Part shown: positions 52,322 through 64,000 of the stretch, piece after piece | Layout of the letters: each line of letters starts with the position of its first letter | Position numbering within the stretch: the first letter of the stretch is position 1 | From: Phaseolus vulgaris | Lineage: Eukaryota > Streptophyta > Magnoliopsida > Fabales > Fabaceae | Direction of reading: 5' to 3' | DNA length: 64,000 bases | Assembly: GCF_000499845.2 (NCBI RefSeq) | Contig: NC_023753.2 | Coordinates: 2,356,001-2,420,000, forward strand | Notes under the pieces: generated by a model | Database searches by the model: none | Told to the model about the DNA's origin: nothing | The model's input: only the letters and a program-made list of their open reading frames with translations | Program-made: the position numbers and the translations under genes

Positions 52322-53079
52322 GAGAGAGAATTTATTTATTGAATAATTTGTTATAAATTAATTAAATATGTTCAATTTTGATTAAAAATAATTATCATAT
52401 AAGATAATTTTTTTGAAAATTTATTTTACAAAAATTATTATCTCTCTAAAATATTTTCTTCTCTTTTCTTACTAAATTTAAGAAATAGTTGTCCGTTTTT
52501 CTATATGAGTTTATTTTAGAAATTTTGGTAGAAAGTAGAGTAATTTTGCGAGATTAAATGTTTTTTTTTAGCAAGTCTCTTTGTTAGTTTAGGTTTTGTG
52601 GAAAATGTTGTATGTATGTGGTTTAGAGCTTTACATAGTATGTTTATATGATAAAAATGAATATTTGTTAACATGATTTTGTATTTAGATTATTTTTAGA
52701 GTATTGTATGGATATATTTAGCTTTCTTATGAGTGATAAAACTGGGAACATAAGCTTGATTAGGTATTTTATAAAAGTAAAAGAAAACCCTAAACCCTAA
52801 AGTAGTTATACGTTTGATGGCACCTTAAGATATGTGATTTTCGGGGATGAGTTAGAATTTTTATTTTTATGTAAAGAATATGTTTTGTTTGAAAATATTT
52901 AATATTTATTGTCTTTAATATTTATAGATCTAATTAATACGAATTATACTTTAAGGACACCTTCTTCCCGTTACCCAAACCAACCTATTAATAAATATTT
53001 CCACCAGCTATGTGAATATAATGGTTGAATAATGAAAGAAAAAGTGCACATAAATAAAATAGACAATTTTAAGGTTAGG

Positions 53080-53100
53080 TATATATATATATATATATAT
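53080..53100. repeat. (AT)n microsatellite
   Basis: About ten AT units, 24 bases before CACTA MITE copy 4. Confidence 0.93.
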
Positions 53101-53123
53101 CCTATATAACATATTTTTAATAT

Positions 53124-53467
53124 CACTACAAGAAAATCATGAAATAAAAACTAATTTTAAAAACAAAAAATAATTAGTTGATATAGTGACTAGATTAGAG
53201 ACAAAAAATAATTAGTTGCTACAATGACTAAATTAGAAACAAAATTGGTTTCTAAATTACTTTCTATTATTGTTAAATAATTTCTAACTTGATATGTAAT
53301 TAGTACCAAGGTTTTAACTACCAATTTAGAAACTATTTAACAATAATAAAAACTAATTTAGAAATCATTTTTTTTAGTTTTTAAAATATTCTCTAATTTA
53401 ATCACTATCACAACTAATTATTTTTTGTTTTAAAAATTGATTTCTATTTCATGATTTTCTTGTAGTG
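53124..53467. mobile_element. CACTA-type foldback MITE, copy 4
   Basis: A 344-bp member with CACTACAAGAAAATCATGAAAT ends, foldback arms and TAT on both flanks as a 3-bp target-site duplication. It is shorter than copies 1 and 2 because of internal deletions in the arms. Confidence 0.9.
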
Positions 53468-54820
53468 TATAAATTTGTTTAGTGTTTTGAAGTGGTGGAT
53501 AATAAATGTGTATTTTTGCAGACAAATATGCCTTATTTGAATACTTTAAAAATTTATCAATATAGTAAAAATGTTGGTATAAAATAAAAATATTTAGTTT
53601 TACTTGTAAATAAGACTTTACAAATTAATTAGCAAAACAAAATTACATAATAAGAATAATAATGAATTTAAGCCAACAAAATTACAAAATAAGAATAAAA
53701 AATTAATTTAAGCCAACAAAAATTATTTGAGATATAAATTTTTACAATTAAATTAATTTATTACAAATATTTTATTAATTTAAAATACTTAATTAAAAGG
53801 ATTCTACAAGAAGAAAAGTGTACCTAAATATTTCTTTTAAACATTGGATTGAACAAAATAGAACAAACCCATAATGCTCAAACATAACCAACATATAATC
53901 GATTATAATTATAATGTGACTTCCATATTTTACTTGTTTAATATATACTTATGTATAAATATTGATGATGTTATATCAATTTGTTGACGGAACACTAGTT
54001 GATTTTCTTAAAATGTTAATTAATATGCGATTGTAATTTTTAATTTGTTTTTTTTTAATTGTAAGTGGAATTTTTTTTACATCATTTTGTATCAATTATT
54101 TAAATATATTCAATTTCAATTTTTACATAATTTTTTAATATTATTTCTATTTTATAAATTAATCACTTCATGATTAATCATCTCTCAAATCTAATTCATA
54201 CTTCTTCTTGTTCTTATTCTTATTAAAATAAAACTAATGATATTTTTTTAATTTATTTAAAGTTTTTTTTATCCTTCTTTTGTTTTTTCATAGATGAACT
54301 TTCTTATCTATGAAATTTCACTTTATATTATTACATTTCTACAACATTCTTTGACTCTTAACCCTTTCTTACCAACCATGAAATACCCTTAAAGTTGTAT
54401 ACATAATAAGTTTAAAAATAAATATATATAATAAAGAGTAAATTTAAAATCAAATAATATTAAAATATTAAAATATTAATATTAAAAATTGTAATGTACT
54501 TATATTAAAAAAAATGTTAAAAAAATAATATATAAAAATTGTCATGTATCAGTACTCATTCTATAATAAATTCAAATAACTTAAAAAAGGAACAACAAAG
54601 AATGTACCTTTTTAATGAAAAATGTGGGGTGGGTGGAAGCAAAGAGAAAACCTAAAATTCAACAACTTTAAGCAGCCATCAAAAACATATATTTAGCCAA
54701 AAATATAAGTAAAAACTATGAAGTAACAATACTCTTCCTCATAAACTTATGGCATCAAACTAAAAGTAAAAACAAGTAATAAGGGCAACGTACTTTAACA
54801 GAGACTACATCTTATTATCC
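53468..54820. other. AT-rich spacer downstream of LRK10L copy C
   Basis: No gene or recognised repeat. The part next to 54820 is the 3' flank of copy C. Confidence 0.55.
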
Positions 54821-57099
54821 TTATAAACTAAAACTTTCATGATATGAGAAATTGGCAGGAGATGTTGAAGGAGAAGACAAAAGTGGTTTAGGTGGAATTT
54901 GCAATAAATATTTACTTTCTAACATTTCCACCACTTTAATTATGGTTGGTCGAGTTGAAGGTTGAGTTTGTATGCACCACAATCCCACACTGTTGTCATC
55001 TTTCTCACCATTTGGTTCTCACTTTCATTTCTTACATTTTCTAAACCAAGCTCTAAATTTGATTCAAGACGACTGTAAATCCAATGAGGAAAATATATTT
55101 CACTCGACCGGTCTACTTTTGTCTTAATATTCTTTCTTCTTCCAACCATTTCTAAGACCATCATTCCATAACTATAAACATCTGATTTGTGTGACACAAC
55201 ACCAAAGTTTCTCGAAAAAACTTCGGGAGCAATATAGCCTGCAGTTCCTCTCGCACCAAATAAGGATACCATACTTTCTTTTCTAGGACATATTTTTGCA
55301 AGTCCAAAATCTGCAATTTTTGGACAGAAATCCTCATCAAGTAATATGTTGTGAGGTTTTATGTCAAAATGTAAAATTCTAAAGTTGCAACCACGGTATA
55401 AGTACTCTAATCCATGAGCAATGCCAATTGCAATATCATTCAATATTTTCCAATCAAGTTTGTGAACATCCTTTAATGCATATTTCTCTTCAAAAATAAA
55501 CTTATCAAGAGATCCATTAGGCATAAACTCGTATATTAGAGCCCGGTGAGCATTGTCAAAACAAAATCCTAGAAGTCTAATGATATTAACATGTGAAGTT
55601 CTACTTATACTCACAACTTCATTGATGAATTCTTCTCCATTGCCTTTAGATATACTTAAGATTTTCACTGCAACAACACTTCCATCATGTAATTTTCCTT
55701 TGTAAACGCTACCGAATCCCCCTTGGCCTAATTTGTTTCTGAAGGAGTTTGTCATTTTCTTAACCTCTAAATAGCTGAACCTGGCTGTGGGAAGGGGTCC
55801 TTGTTTCTTCAAAATGTCCTCAATGATGCCATCAGTTGGATTTTCCCTCCAAAACAAAGGATAAAAGATCTTTGTCCTGAAGCACCAAACCAAGACCACC
55901 AGCACTACAAGTACAGCAGCCACCACGCTCGAAGCTGGAAAATTTATTTAATATAAAAGGAAAATATTTAGTGTATATAAGAAAGTAATGTTCTGTATGT
56001 ATGAATGAAAGACACCAAACATGTTCACTGGCTAGATTTTGCCTTTTAGCAATAAACATTCCTAGTATTTAGACTCGAACAGAGCCTGAATGGTGGGCTT
56101 GTATGTTCATAAAAAAATGATTTAGAGAATAATTAATTCTGGACCATGATCGATCGTATAACAAAATAATAAAACTGAATTGGGTGTGTTTAAATTGTTC
56201 TACCTGTTGCCACCTTCAACATATTCTTTCTGGTTTTCTCTGCACGGGGAAAAAAAGAAGAAGAAATTAAAACAAATAGTTTTACATAAACTCTTTAATT
56301 CATGTCAAACATTTTGGTAACGCAGTTATCTTTTGATGATTTAAAATTGCAGAAGAATCGTACCGTAACTGTTGGAACAATAAAAAATTTCTCTGCTGTC
56401 AAGTTGACACTGCCCTCCTTGGCGATAGTAGCAATCTGAACATTGATCTGTTAATCCTACTTGAATAGTGACATCCCCAGTTATGAAACTAAATGGGTCA
56501 GTGGCGTCAGGCACGTCTTTAATTGGAAGCTTGACCTCTTTACATGCTTTGAAAGAAGACTTATCGTCATGTGTCATGAAGAGATTGTAGTAGAGATCGT
56601 AGTCACTGCAACTATACTTGCTCATATTTATATTTGTGGGAGGGTTGACATTGAGGGTCTGGTTGCACAAGAATAGAGTTGCTTTGTATAGCAATGTTAA
56701 AGCAGCAAAGTCAGAAATATGAGGAAGAGTATAACTGTTTCTGAAAGCTTCACAACTTTTGTTCTGCAGAAGGTCATAGAAATGTTTGTCTCTAAATTGC
56801 AAAGTTGAGAAATGAGTAGTAGGGCTACTCTGAAGCTGAGCTATGGTTATAACTTGAAACAACTTTCCATTTGGTGGTAATTGGAGAAATTGGATCTTAT
56901 GTGGATCAGGATCATCACAATTTCGTATGGACAAGAAGCCACAGTCTTGGCGTTCAGTTATAGTAAAAGGGAAAGTGAGATTGCCAAGATATCCACAATG
57001 AAAAGAAGGTGGACACGTTCCTTGGTCCCCAGCCGCCAAGAGAAGTGCCAGAAACTTAGAAAACAAAAGCAGTGATACAAATCCATGAACCCGACTCAT
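54821..57099 (-). pseudogene. LRK10L-type receptor-like kinase, tandem copy C, frame-broken
   Basis: Three exons, 56364-57099, 56204-56239 and 54821-55934. The ectodomain begins CPPSFHCGYLGNLTFPF and ends with CSDCYYRQGGQC. A 12-residue mini-exon leads to the membrane span (VVAAVLVVLVVLVW) and a non-RD kinase (GQGGFGSVYK, VAVKIL, HFDIKPHN, DFG). After residues RKMTTV an extra dinucleotide in a CACAC run (54986-54990) shifts the frame, and translation stops at 54940 with 588 residues. In the other frame the homologous ending, from the conserved GLWCIQT block to a stop at 54821, is perfectly readable. The break removes kinase subdomain XI and the tail. It is a recent natural lesion, a functional truncated allele or an assembly error. 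Everything upstream is intact, so the decay, if real, is young. Confidence 0.85.
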
Positions 57100-57210
57100 G
57101 CTTCTTCAATCGCAAACAACCTTTATGAATGAGCGAAAAGCGTTATGATTGAAGAAGAGGAGAGTGTCTTGAAGTATTTTAAGCATTGGTGGCCATATGA
57201 ATTGCATAAT

Positions 57211-57255
57211 ACGGCAGTTGACTTGGAAAATGAGCATGGACGACTTAGTCTGAGA
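57211..57255 (-). promoter_or_regulatory. Conserved upstream block of copy C with W-box
   Basis: GCAGTTGACTTGGAAAATGA followed by GCATGG and GACTTAGTCT lies about 115 bp upstream of the copy C start. TTGACT (57218-57223) is a W-box core. Related blocks occur at 48409, 49231 and 59311. Confidence 0.5.
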
Positions 57256-58603
57256 AATAAGCATGGAAAAGGGTAGCCATCATCATCGTGGGGCATGGCA
57301 ATCGAACCCAGAAACACCAAAGACAATAACTACTATTACAAACTTATTATGACTCCCATCAATTAAGTGGTTTTGCCTATAAAAGTTAAAAACTAAGACT
57401 TCTTTCTATCCTATCCAGTACAAGTTCATAAACTGGACTCATCCCCTGGCAAATCTGTAATGGTTTATGTCCTGCATCTCACACAAAAGTAACATGTATT
57501 TTAACATGTAAAATTCACAAAAACATTTTCTGTAATTAAACTTTATAACACATTTTTATTTTACAGATGGAGCTAATGAACAAAAATCACACATCTTTGA
57601 GCAAAATTGTAGAAATGTCTATAAAACTTTCAAAGACCAAAGCCAACAAATCCGCCTAAATTGCAGAATAGTTTAAATTTTCAAATCATTTACAGAATGT
57701 CATCTTGTACCAACAAGGCCAATTCATCTACTGTTTTCCCTAAATTGCTAATATCTTCTCAAATCACAAAACCACGGTTCAACACTGCATCAAATCTTAC
57801 ACCAATAAGCATTAACCGTTGCATTATTCTTCGAGTTATTTGTAATGGGCAGAACACGCCCCCTCCTCAAAAAAGATAAGAAGGAGAGTGAACCAAATTA
57901 TAATTAGATATTAATATTTTTTTATACTTTATATTTAATATATTTTCTTATTATCTTTAATCTTTTACCTATTATTTCATATTTTTTATTTTGTAAAGAT
58001 ACTTAATTACTACATTATTTTTACTATTTATTGGGTTAGCTTTTAATTTTTTATGTAATTAAAAATAAATAAAAAAGTTTTAACATTACAAATTGAAGAA
58101 ATCAATCTTTCCATTCACCAATTAAATTATCAGCTAATTTTACCAAAATATTTTAAGTCAGTAAGTTAATTTTTCAGCTCAAAACTTATAAGTTAGGAAC
58201 TTAACAACTATCAACTAGTTTATAAGTTAGTCTCATCAAATATATCCCTAATATATGCTTTACACTTAAAGCATTTATAGATATTAGAACAAAATAATTA
58301 ATAAGAAAAACTTAAATCGTGTTTAATTTATCATATGTTCAATCATTTTAAAAAAAAATAGTGATACTCCGAAGCAAACATCAGTTATAGGATGTGATTG
58401 AAATTTGTTAAAGTGTTTAGTATTTAAAGGAAGAAATTAGTGTATGAGAGAGTAATAAAACATGTTTATAGCCTGTATTCAGTATCTTAACAAGCAAATT
58501 TTGTCTTTTCTATTTTCTATACAAAACCACCGTAACACATAAACGTTGTTTACCTAGTACTTCATGCGTAAATTGGGCTTGCATGTGATAAAAGATAAAA
58601 TTG

Positions 58604-58870
58604 AGTCCGTTTCTTCCTGCACCCTATCAAATTTACTTTTGCACCCATCAATTTTCAAAAAGTTTTTTACCATTTTTTTGAATGACTTCTGGATTATCTT
58701 TTGCAGAAGCTTTCCAGTACATATTTTCTGGAATTCAACAAATGTATTTCCAAAAAAAAGAATTAAAAAGGATTTCCAGAAAAAAACTCTCCTATATAAT
58801 ATGTTTCAGAATATATTTTCTAGAATAACTTTTTCAGAGTGTTTTGAGAAAAACTTTTCAGAATAAGAAC
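58604..58870. repeat. Partial copy of the GTTTCTTC..GCACCC repeat
   Basis: Begins CCGTTTCTTCCTGCACCCTATC like the ends of the element at 10936, and continues with TTTCCAGAA/TTTCAGAAT motifs like the interior of the element at 10316. No matching right end is found, so it is a fragment or a rearranged member. Confidence 0.45.
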
Positions 58871-59310
58871 AATTTAGATAATCTATTGTCATTTCACCTA
58901 TTTGATGGGTTGTCACATCCTAAAATTGAATTGGATGTGTTTATAGTGTTTTCCTGTTTTCCTCCGTACAAGAACAATGAAAGCAAATAACTTACGATCA
59001 AACATTTAACGCAGCCTATTGCATTTATTTTTTTGACGATTTAAGAATCAAGGAAGAAAGGGTGCACAAATGTGAGTTTAGTGAAAATTTGTAGTAAGTT
59101 CATTGATGAGATAATTTTACATGAATGAAGCAGAACAAATCAACTGGAGCCATCCCAAATTCCCTACTTTTTGAGAATGAAGTCTCTAAACAACAGGATT
59201 CTCTATTGATGTAATATAATTGGAGTTATGCTTAGTGTTCTTAATCTTACACAGATTGAAATTACGCTTTCTTGTACTGTATGAACCCTTCTAAAGTGTG
59301 TATTTGATTC

Positions 59311-59345
59311 AGAAGTTGACTTGGAAAAGGAGCATCAAATGCTTG
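59311..59345. promoter_or_regulatory. Second orphan copy of the LRK10L upstream block
   Basis: GAAGTTGACTTGGAAAAGGAGCAT matches the copy C block, W-box core included, but no kinase gene lies next to it. It may be a distal duplicate of the copy C promoter or the trace of a deleted gene. Confidence 0.4.
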
Positions 59346-60610
59346 GAGAGAAATTGAGGTAGATGACAAACATGTTTTCGGTTATGGGATCATCTTTATT
59401 GATCCAATAATGAAGCATGTGACCCACCACGTTTTCCCGTTCAATTTCTTTATGCAACGTGCTTCGTTTCTTATCTGTTTACCAAATATACAACAGTATT
59501 CATTTCTTCAACCATGGACGCTTTGCAGCTTCTTTTCAGGACACTTTCTCATCACCGTAGTTCTATTTTTCCTTTCATAGATCCTACTCTTTTGTGGTGA
59601 ATACGAAACTATCCACGATGTACAGTAACTCCTTAACAAAAACGACTGAACTTTTATTCAGGTTTATTCTCTTCCGCTGTCACTTTTTAACATTTTGATC
59701 TTCTAATCATGTTGAGCTTCGACCATTTTTTGGTACTTTTTGAATTTTTTGTAAACCTAAATAATGCTACCAAAACACAGTGGGCCAAAAAAGTACTGTG
59801 CTTATTGGTCCACTCAAGTATTTGAATGAACTAATTCTTGCCCCGTAAATGGTCTTATTGGCTACATTATGCTTTTGTTACCAGTCTTTGATCATTGAAG
59901 CTCGTACGAACTTCAAATTGAAGTGATCAAGTGTTTTATGGCAGATGCTGTAAGAAAAAAGCTTTTCCTGCTAAACTGCTAAACATTGTCATGAATCGTA
60001 GCATTCCAAACACTTGCTGTCACCAAGTTAAAAAGTTCTACACATTTTAATTTTTGCTTTGAAAGAGATTGCGTACCATTTTTCAGCGTTGATGCTAAAA
60101 AAACATTACAATTTAATTTTGGTACCTTCATTTTTATAACAAGCTTAATGTTTTTTTTTCAACTTGTATACTAATAGAGATGAAAATACATAGAGATTTG
60201 CTCATTGGATTAATTTTTGAAAGCGTTGAATCCCCAAGGGTTGGAAAGGTGATGGAAATTTATACATAGCACGCAATGGTGCATAGAAGATGAAGATGAC
60301 AGCCACTTTTGTGGGTACATTGACTACTATACAAAAGAATTTAGCAGGCACCGATTTTAACCATCCGAATCTAGCAATCAATCAGACATGAAGAATCTTC
60401 AGCCGCCAAAAAACCCTTCCAGCCACTTACCCTGCCTTCCATTTACCACTCAAACGCAATGCCCATTTTAGATGAATTCGCGGATATTACATATACATCT
60501 GTCGCTACTTGAAGTGAGATTCAATCAATTAATTTGCTATAAAAATGTTGAATACAAAAAAATGTGAAAGATAGCGTAAAGAATTCTAGAATAAGACCCC
60601 AATTTTGAGG

Positions 60611-63364
60611 CTATGACACCTTAACTCCACTTGGACGTTTCCCTTCCATGGCATCCTTCTTATCACGGCAATCAGAACAAAGAAAAGGACCTTGCCAGGG
60701 TTTGGAGCTGGTGGAGAAAATGGAACCCGCGTGAACAGAGATGCCCTCACTTGGAGCAAGATCAACTTGACAAACGGCACAAACAAAAATGCCAGATGTT
60801 GATTGCCCCGTGTTCAAGTTGTCATCATTTCCTAATCTGCATGCAGCACATACCAAGTTTATTAGCTACATGGCAACACTTCGTGAACTGAATAAACTAT
60901 AAAATCTTCTGTAACACTGAAAATAAAGATCAAATTCTAGTTTGTTTGATCAGGAAGGGTGATTGTGATATGGATTTGACTTATATGAATCTCTCCTATG
61001 AATCTCCCCTCAAAAAAACCAACTATATATAAATATTTATAAGGGAAATACTGTTTTCAATAGTGACACTGTGTAAAAACAGAATTTGGCCCAATCATAT
61101 ACCGGTAACAGAAGACCTTTCTATCATAAATTCTTATCTTCAAAATTATGTCCAATTAACTTGTAATCCTATATCAAAACCTACTTGAATTGAAAATTAT
61201 TTGTAGTAAATATTAACATCAGTCCAAACAAAAACAGAGTCTATAACCATGGGTGATAATATTCATAAATGGCAATGCATAATATTGAAAATCCTTAATG
61301 TTTGTTCTTTTTGTTGGGGAACAAGTTAATCAGGCAGGCAGAGAGAAGTCCTTTTCATGTTAGATGAAGAAAAAATCCTAGTTCATTGAACAAGATCAAC
61401 TCAATAAACAATTGGAGGTCCAAAGATGGAAAACAAAATGCAAGTAACCTTCAAGAAATTTTCCAATTTTCCTCAATTGGATAATTTTTCCTATAAAAGA
61501 GAACGACAGATTACCTTTCTGCAAGCATTGCTGATCCTTCCTCAAACAGTTCCTCTACTATATTTATAGCTGAAAGCTTTTTTGACAGCTTACTGGCAGA
61601 ATCACGGGACCTTTTCCTGAACGAAAGAAGATCTCTCAGCCTGTTCCGCTTTTGGGGGGGCGGTGTTGGTGGCAATTCATTATCAGGTGGGATTATGTCA
61701 ACTACTATGCAAGTTGTATCATCCTTTAATCCTCTTGTTCGTAGTGCTTCCTGAATAACAGTTGGAATGTATATACATGTGAGAAGAAATGCCAACTTTG
61801 CAACACTATGCTAATGCCAAATCACAAGCCAGAAGACATGCTGATTTGGCTAAATTACGGATAGCATTGCAGTGGATACTACCTTGACAACCTGCATGGC
61901 TGCAAGTTCCGCAGGCAATCCTCGACAAGATTTTGCAGCCATTTCTGAGGATACAGCATCCCATATGCCATCAGAGGCAATTATAAGCCTCCCACCAGCC
62001 TTTGATAGCTATAATCAATCCATCACAAAGGGTAAGTTTTTATTCTGAACAAAGACCTCACAAGCTGCATAGGCATTGTAATCTCTAACCTAAAGAATAA
62101 GAAATTATCTGGAAACAATTATACCTTCACTTGTTTAACATATGGTATTGGAACTATGAACTCTCCAACATCCATGTCTCCAATTGACCTAGAAAGGCAT
62201 AGACCCCCTGGCCAGCATCGTAGGGGACCAATCTGTAATGGTTCAGAACTATACTTCAAAACAAGGATAAGCTAAATGCAAAGTCCCTAAATGGAAGATT
62301 TCTTCTATCTTCCATTTTAGGATGAAAAAAATATATAACTACAACATAAATATGCTCACCTCAGCACCACCAACGATGCTAAGTCTCCCAACTTCACCTC
62401 CACTAGCAGTTACACGTTCCCTCCTGTGCACACAGAATAACCAATAACAAAAAGCATACAAAAAAAAAGCAAACTAACTAGGCCTTAAGAAATAAAAACA
62501 TACTCTTCAATATTCTCTTCAAGTCTGTGATCAACAGTTAAGGAGGAAACAGCACCACCCTGGGCATCTAGTACACAACGGGAATCTCCAACAGATGCAA
62601 CAGTAACAGTCCACCTATCCACTATTACAAACGTGGCTGTGGTTCCAGAAGTTTCTCCTGGACAAAACCAAATGAGAGCTCAGATAATCAGTAAAAAGGA
62701 GAAATATAATCCCGATTCTCTAGTTTCGTATTTTCACCCTCCCAATATGAATGCATAACTATATACTACCACCACATGTGCAAGAATAAAAGATGAAGTT
62801 CCACACCTCTGCTCTGAAATTCCTTGTCGGTCTTAACAAACCCTGCAACCAATGCCCTGGGTAAAGCATGCAACCACTCATCTCGTCCAAGCCCACGAGG
62901 AAGAGCACTCAACACGTGATTTAACAAATTCTCCCTAGTAAAAATAGCAGCAGCATTTCCATTATGCCCATCAAAGATCTGTTAACCAGAAGAAATGAGT
63001 GACCATCTCATAGGATGATGTTGCTTCAATCCAAAAGAACATTCATTTTAGTCCGAAAGGGAGTTGTCACACCCCAAGAGTAAAAAGTAAATCGAAAGTT
63101 CCATTGAAACATGCAGAGCAAAATATAATCTGAATCAGAAAAGTTGAACAATACCGCAAATACTGAAAAGGATGATGAAGGGTTTCCGGAGACTCGCTGA
63201 CAATCCGTCTTAATTAGAAAGTAATCCTCCCCTTTCTTGGACTGAGCTGCATGTCCAAATCTCACAGTAGGCTTCTCCATCTTCTCACTCTTCATCTCTC
63301 TCTTGAGCAAGGCAGCAAGAGGCACAAGATCATGATGTCGCCGCCTCCCTTCACCAGAGGCCAT
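60611..63364 (-). CDS. Protein phosphatase 2C with C-terminal CxxC pair
   Basis: Eight exons: 63155-63364, 62807-62978, 62504-62657, 62360-62423, 62125-62232, 61883-62008, 61515-61750 and 60611-60836. They give 431 residues. PPM/PP2C metal and core motifs are intact: GEDYFL near the N-terminus, DGHNG at 73-77, GTTATFVI, ASVGDSR, CLSRSIGD, ASDGIWD at 247-253 and DDTT at 288-291. A basic linker (KKRNRL-like, FRKRSRD) follows. The tail has CAVC at 376-379 and CSDC at 410-413, a likely zinc-binding pair, and ends GKRPSGVKVS. It belongs to the plant group of At1g47380/At1g68410 phosphatases, Mg/Mn-dependent Ser/Thr phosphatases whose targets are poorly known. The start MASGEG at 63364 was chosen; an in-frame ATG at 63427 would add 21 residues. 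Confidence 0.93.
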
Positions 63365-63935
63365 ATCTTGTCCCACCAAAGAACCTTCAACTTCACCTTC
63401 CTCTCTCGACCAATTACTCGAAGTCAAAAGGCCCTCACTCTCACAAGCATATTAGACCTCCAAACATAAAACACTCCTCCCACGAGTAAACACTTCTAAC
63501 ACTTGTTGGCTATATAAACTTTATCCCAACTTGATCTGCATTCATCACAAAGATCAACAATCACCTACTCATCCCCAAAAACAACCAAATAAAGCGTGTA
63601 AATCCAAAGTGGAAAGCAACTTTTCACAATTAGTATGACCCAGTTTTGACATCAACTAAGATTTTAAAGTACAATTACGGGAAATTGAAGACAAAAGCAA
63701 CCACGATTGCAGTCACAGTTACGGGAAATTGCAACCACAACCCCAAAAGTCTCGACCTTGCAATTGAAATCGCATTAAAATCTTGGCCTATACTGACCTT
63801 GATGAACCACGAACTTGAATTACTTTTTTCTTTCAAAAAGAGGGGAAAACTTGTTGCTGAGTTCAAAGTAACCAAAACATAGAACACAAATTCCAACCAT
63901 GAAAAAGAAGACAACAAAGTAGCTGAATTACCAGC
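63365..63935. other. Upstream region of the PP2C gene
   Basis: Leader/promoter side of the PP2C gene. Purine- and pyrimidine-rich patches occur, and two GGGAAATTG strings lie at 63679 and 63723. No convincing coding frame. Confidence 0.45.
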
Positions 63936-64000
63936 GTGAATTTCTGGGCGTCCACCACGCGCAAAGCCAGATCAGATAAGACTGCTGCACCCAGCAAACT
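63936..64000 (-). other. Possible exon at the window edge
   Basis: On the minus strand one frame reads openly through 63936-64000 with coding-like wording (GAAVLSDLALRVVDAQKFTL) and then meets a GTAATT donor. It may be a 5' leader exon of the PP2C gene or the last visible exon of a gene beyond the edge. The product is not identifiable. Confidence 0.3.

Larger units (their letters stand above)
51641..53123. other. Upstream and intergenic AT-rich sequence
   Basis: Promoter side of the TPD1-like gene, then AT-rich DNA with an ATT microsatellite at 52300 and an AT microsatellite at 53080. No gene seen. Confidence 0.55.
57100..60610. other. Upstream region of copy C and intergenic DNA
   Basis: This covers the promoter of copy C, then AT-rich sequence with part of a dispersed repeat at about 58604-58870 and an orphan upstream block at 59311. 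No coding region is recognised. The right end is 3' flank of the PP2C gene. Confidence 0.55.

Noticed and set aside
1..64000. Bacterial-type systems (CRISPR arrays, phage, operons)
   Set aside because: The window is plant nuclear DNA; the repeat spacing and composition match microsatellites and MITEs, and no regular spacer array exists.

Overview
This window is nuclear DNA of a dicot plant. The long AT-rich spacers, many-exon genes with canonical GT-AG introns, intact plant receptor-kinase families and dense small transposons all point that way. The phaseoloid-legume suggestion (bean/cowpea/soybean type) rests on the general look of the proteins and small repeats. It is an inference; no search was run.

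Layout. Bases 1-12.5 kb hold no convincing gene: AT-rich sequence with a probable LINE 3' end, TA microsatellites, a 31-bp tandem array, three copies of a CACTA-type foldback MITE, and two larger inverted-repeat elements. At 12.5-18.5 kb (minus) lies an 11-exon DnaJ gene of the ARG1/ARL gravitropism family. Divergent from it, 19.6-30.3 kb (plus) is a 12-exon metallo-beta-lactamase-fold gene whose introns carry an Au-type SINE, a Tourist-like MITE and an internally deleted Ty1-copia element. After a 3.3-kb spacer come a two-exon GT14 (Core-2/I-branching-like) glycosyltransferase (33.6-36.0 kb, plus) and, convergent to it, a two-exon PXC1-like LRR receptor kinase (36.6-39.4 kb, minus).

From 42.5 to 57.1 kb, all on the minus strand, are three tandem LRK10L-type receptor-like kinases (GUB_WAK ectodomain, transmembrane segment, non-RD kinase) with a TPD1-like secreted cysteine-rich protein gene between the second and third. 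The third kinase carries a 2-base insertion that shifts frame near the end of the kinase domain. A W-box-bearing block lies just upstream of two of these kinases and recurs at two orphan positions. At 60.6-63.4 kb (minus) is an eight-exon PP2C phosphatase with a C-terminal CxxC...CxxC tail.

The most unusual stretch is the receptor-like kinase cluster: repeated ectodomain/kinase genes of variable mini-exon length, one frame-broken member, re-used upstream blocks and an interposed ligand-like secreted protein. It looks like a fast-evolving surface-perception locus. Nothing proves a new system. Exon coordinates were worked out by hand from splice signals and reading-frame continuity; every model closes in frame except the frame-broken third kinase.
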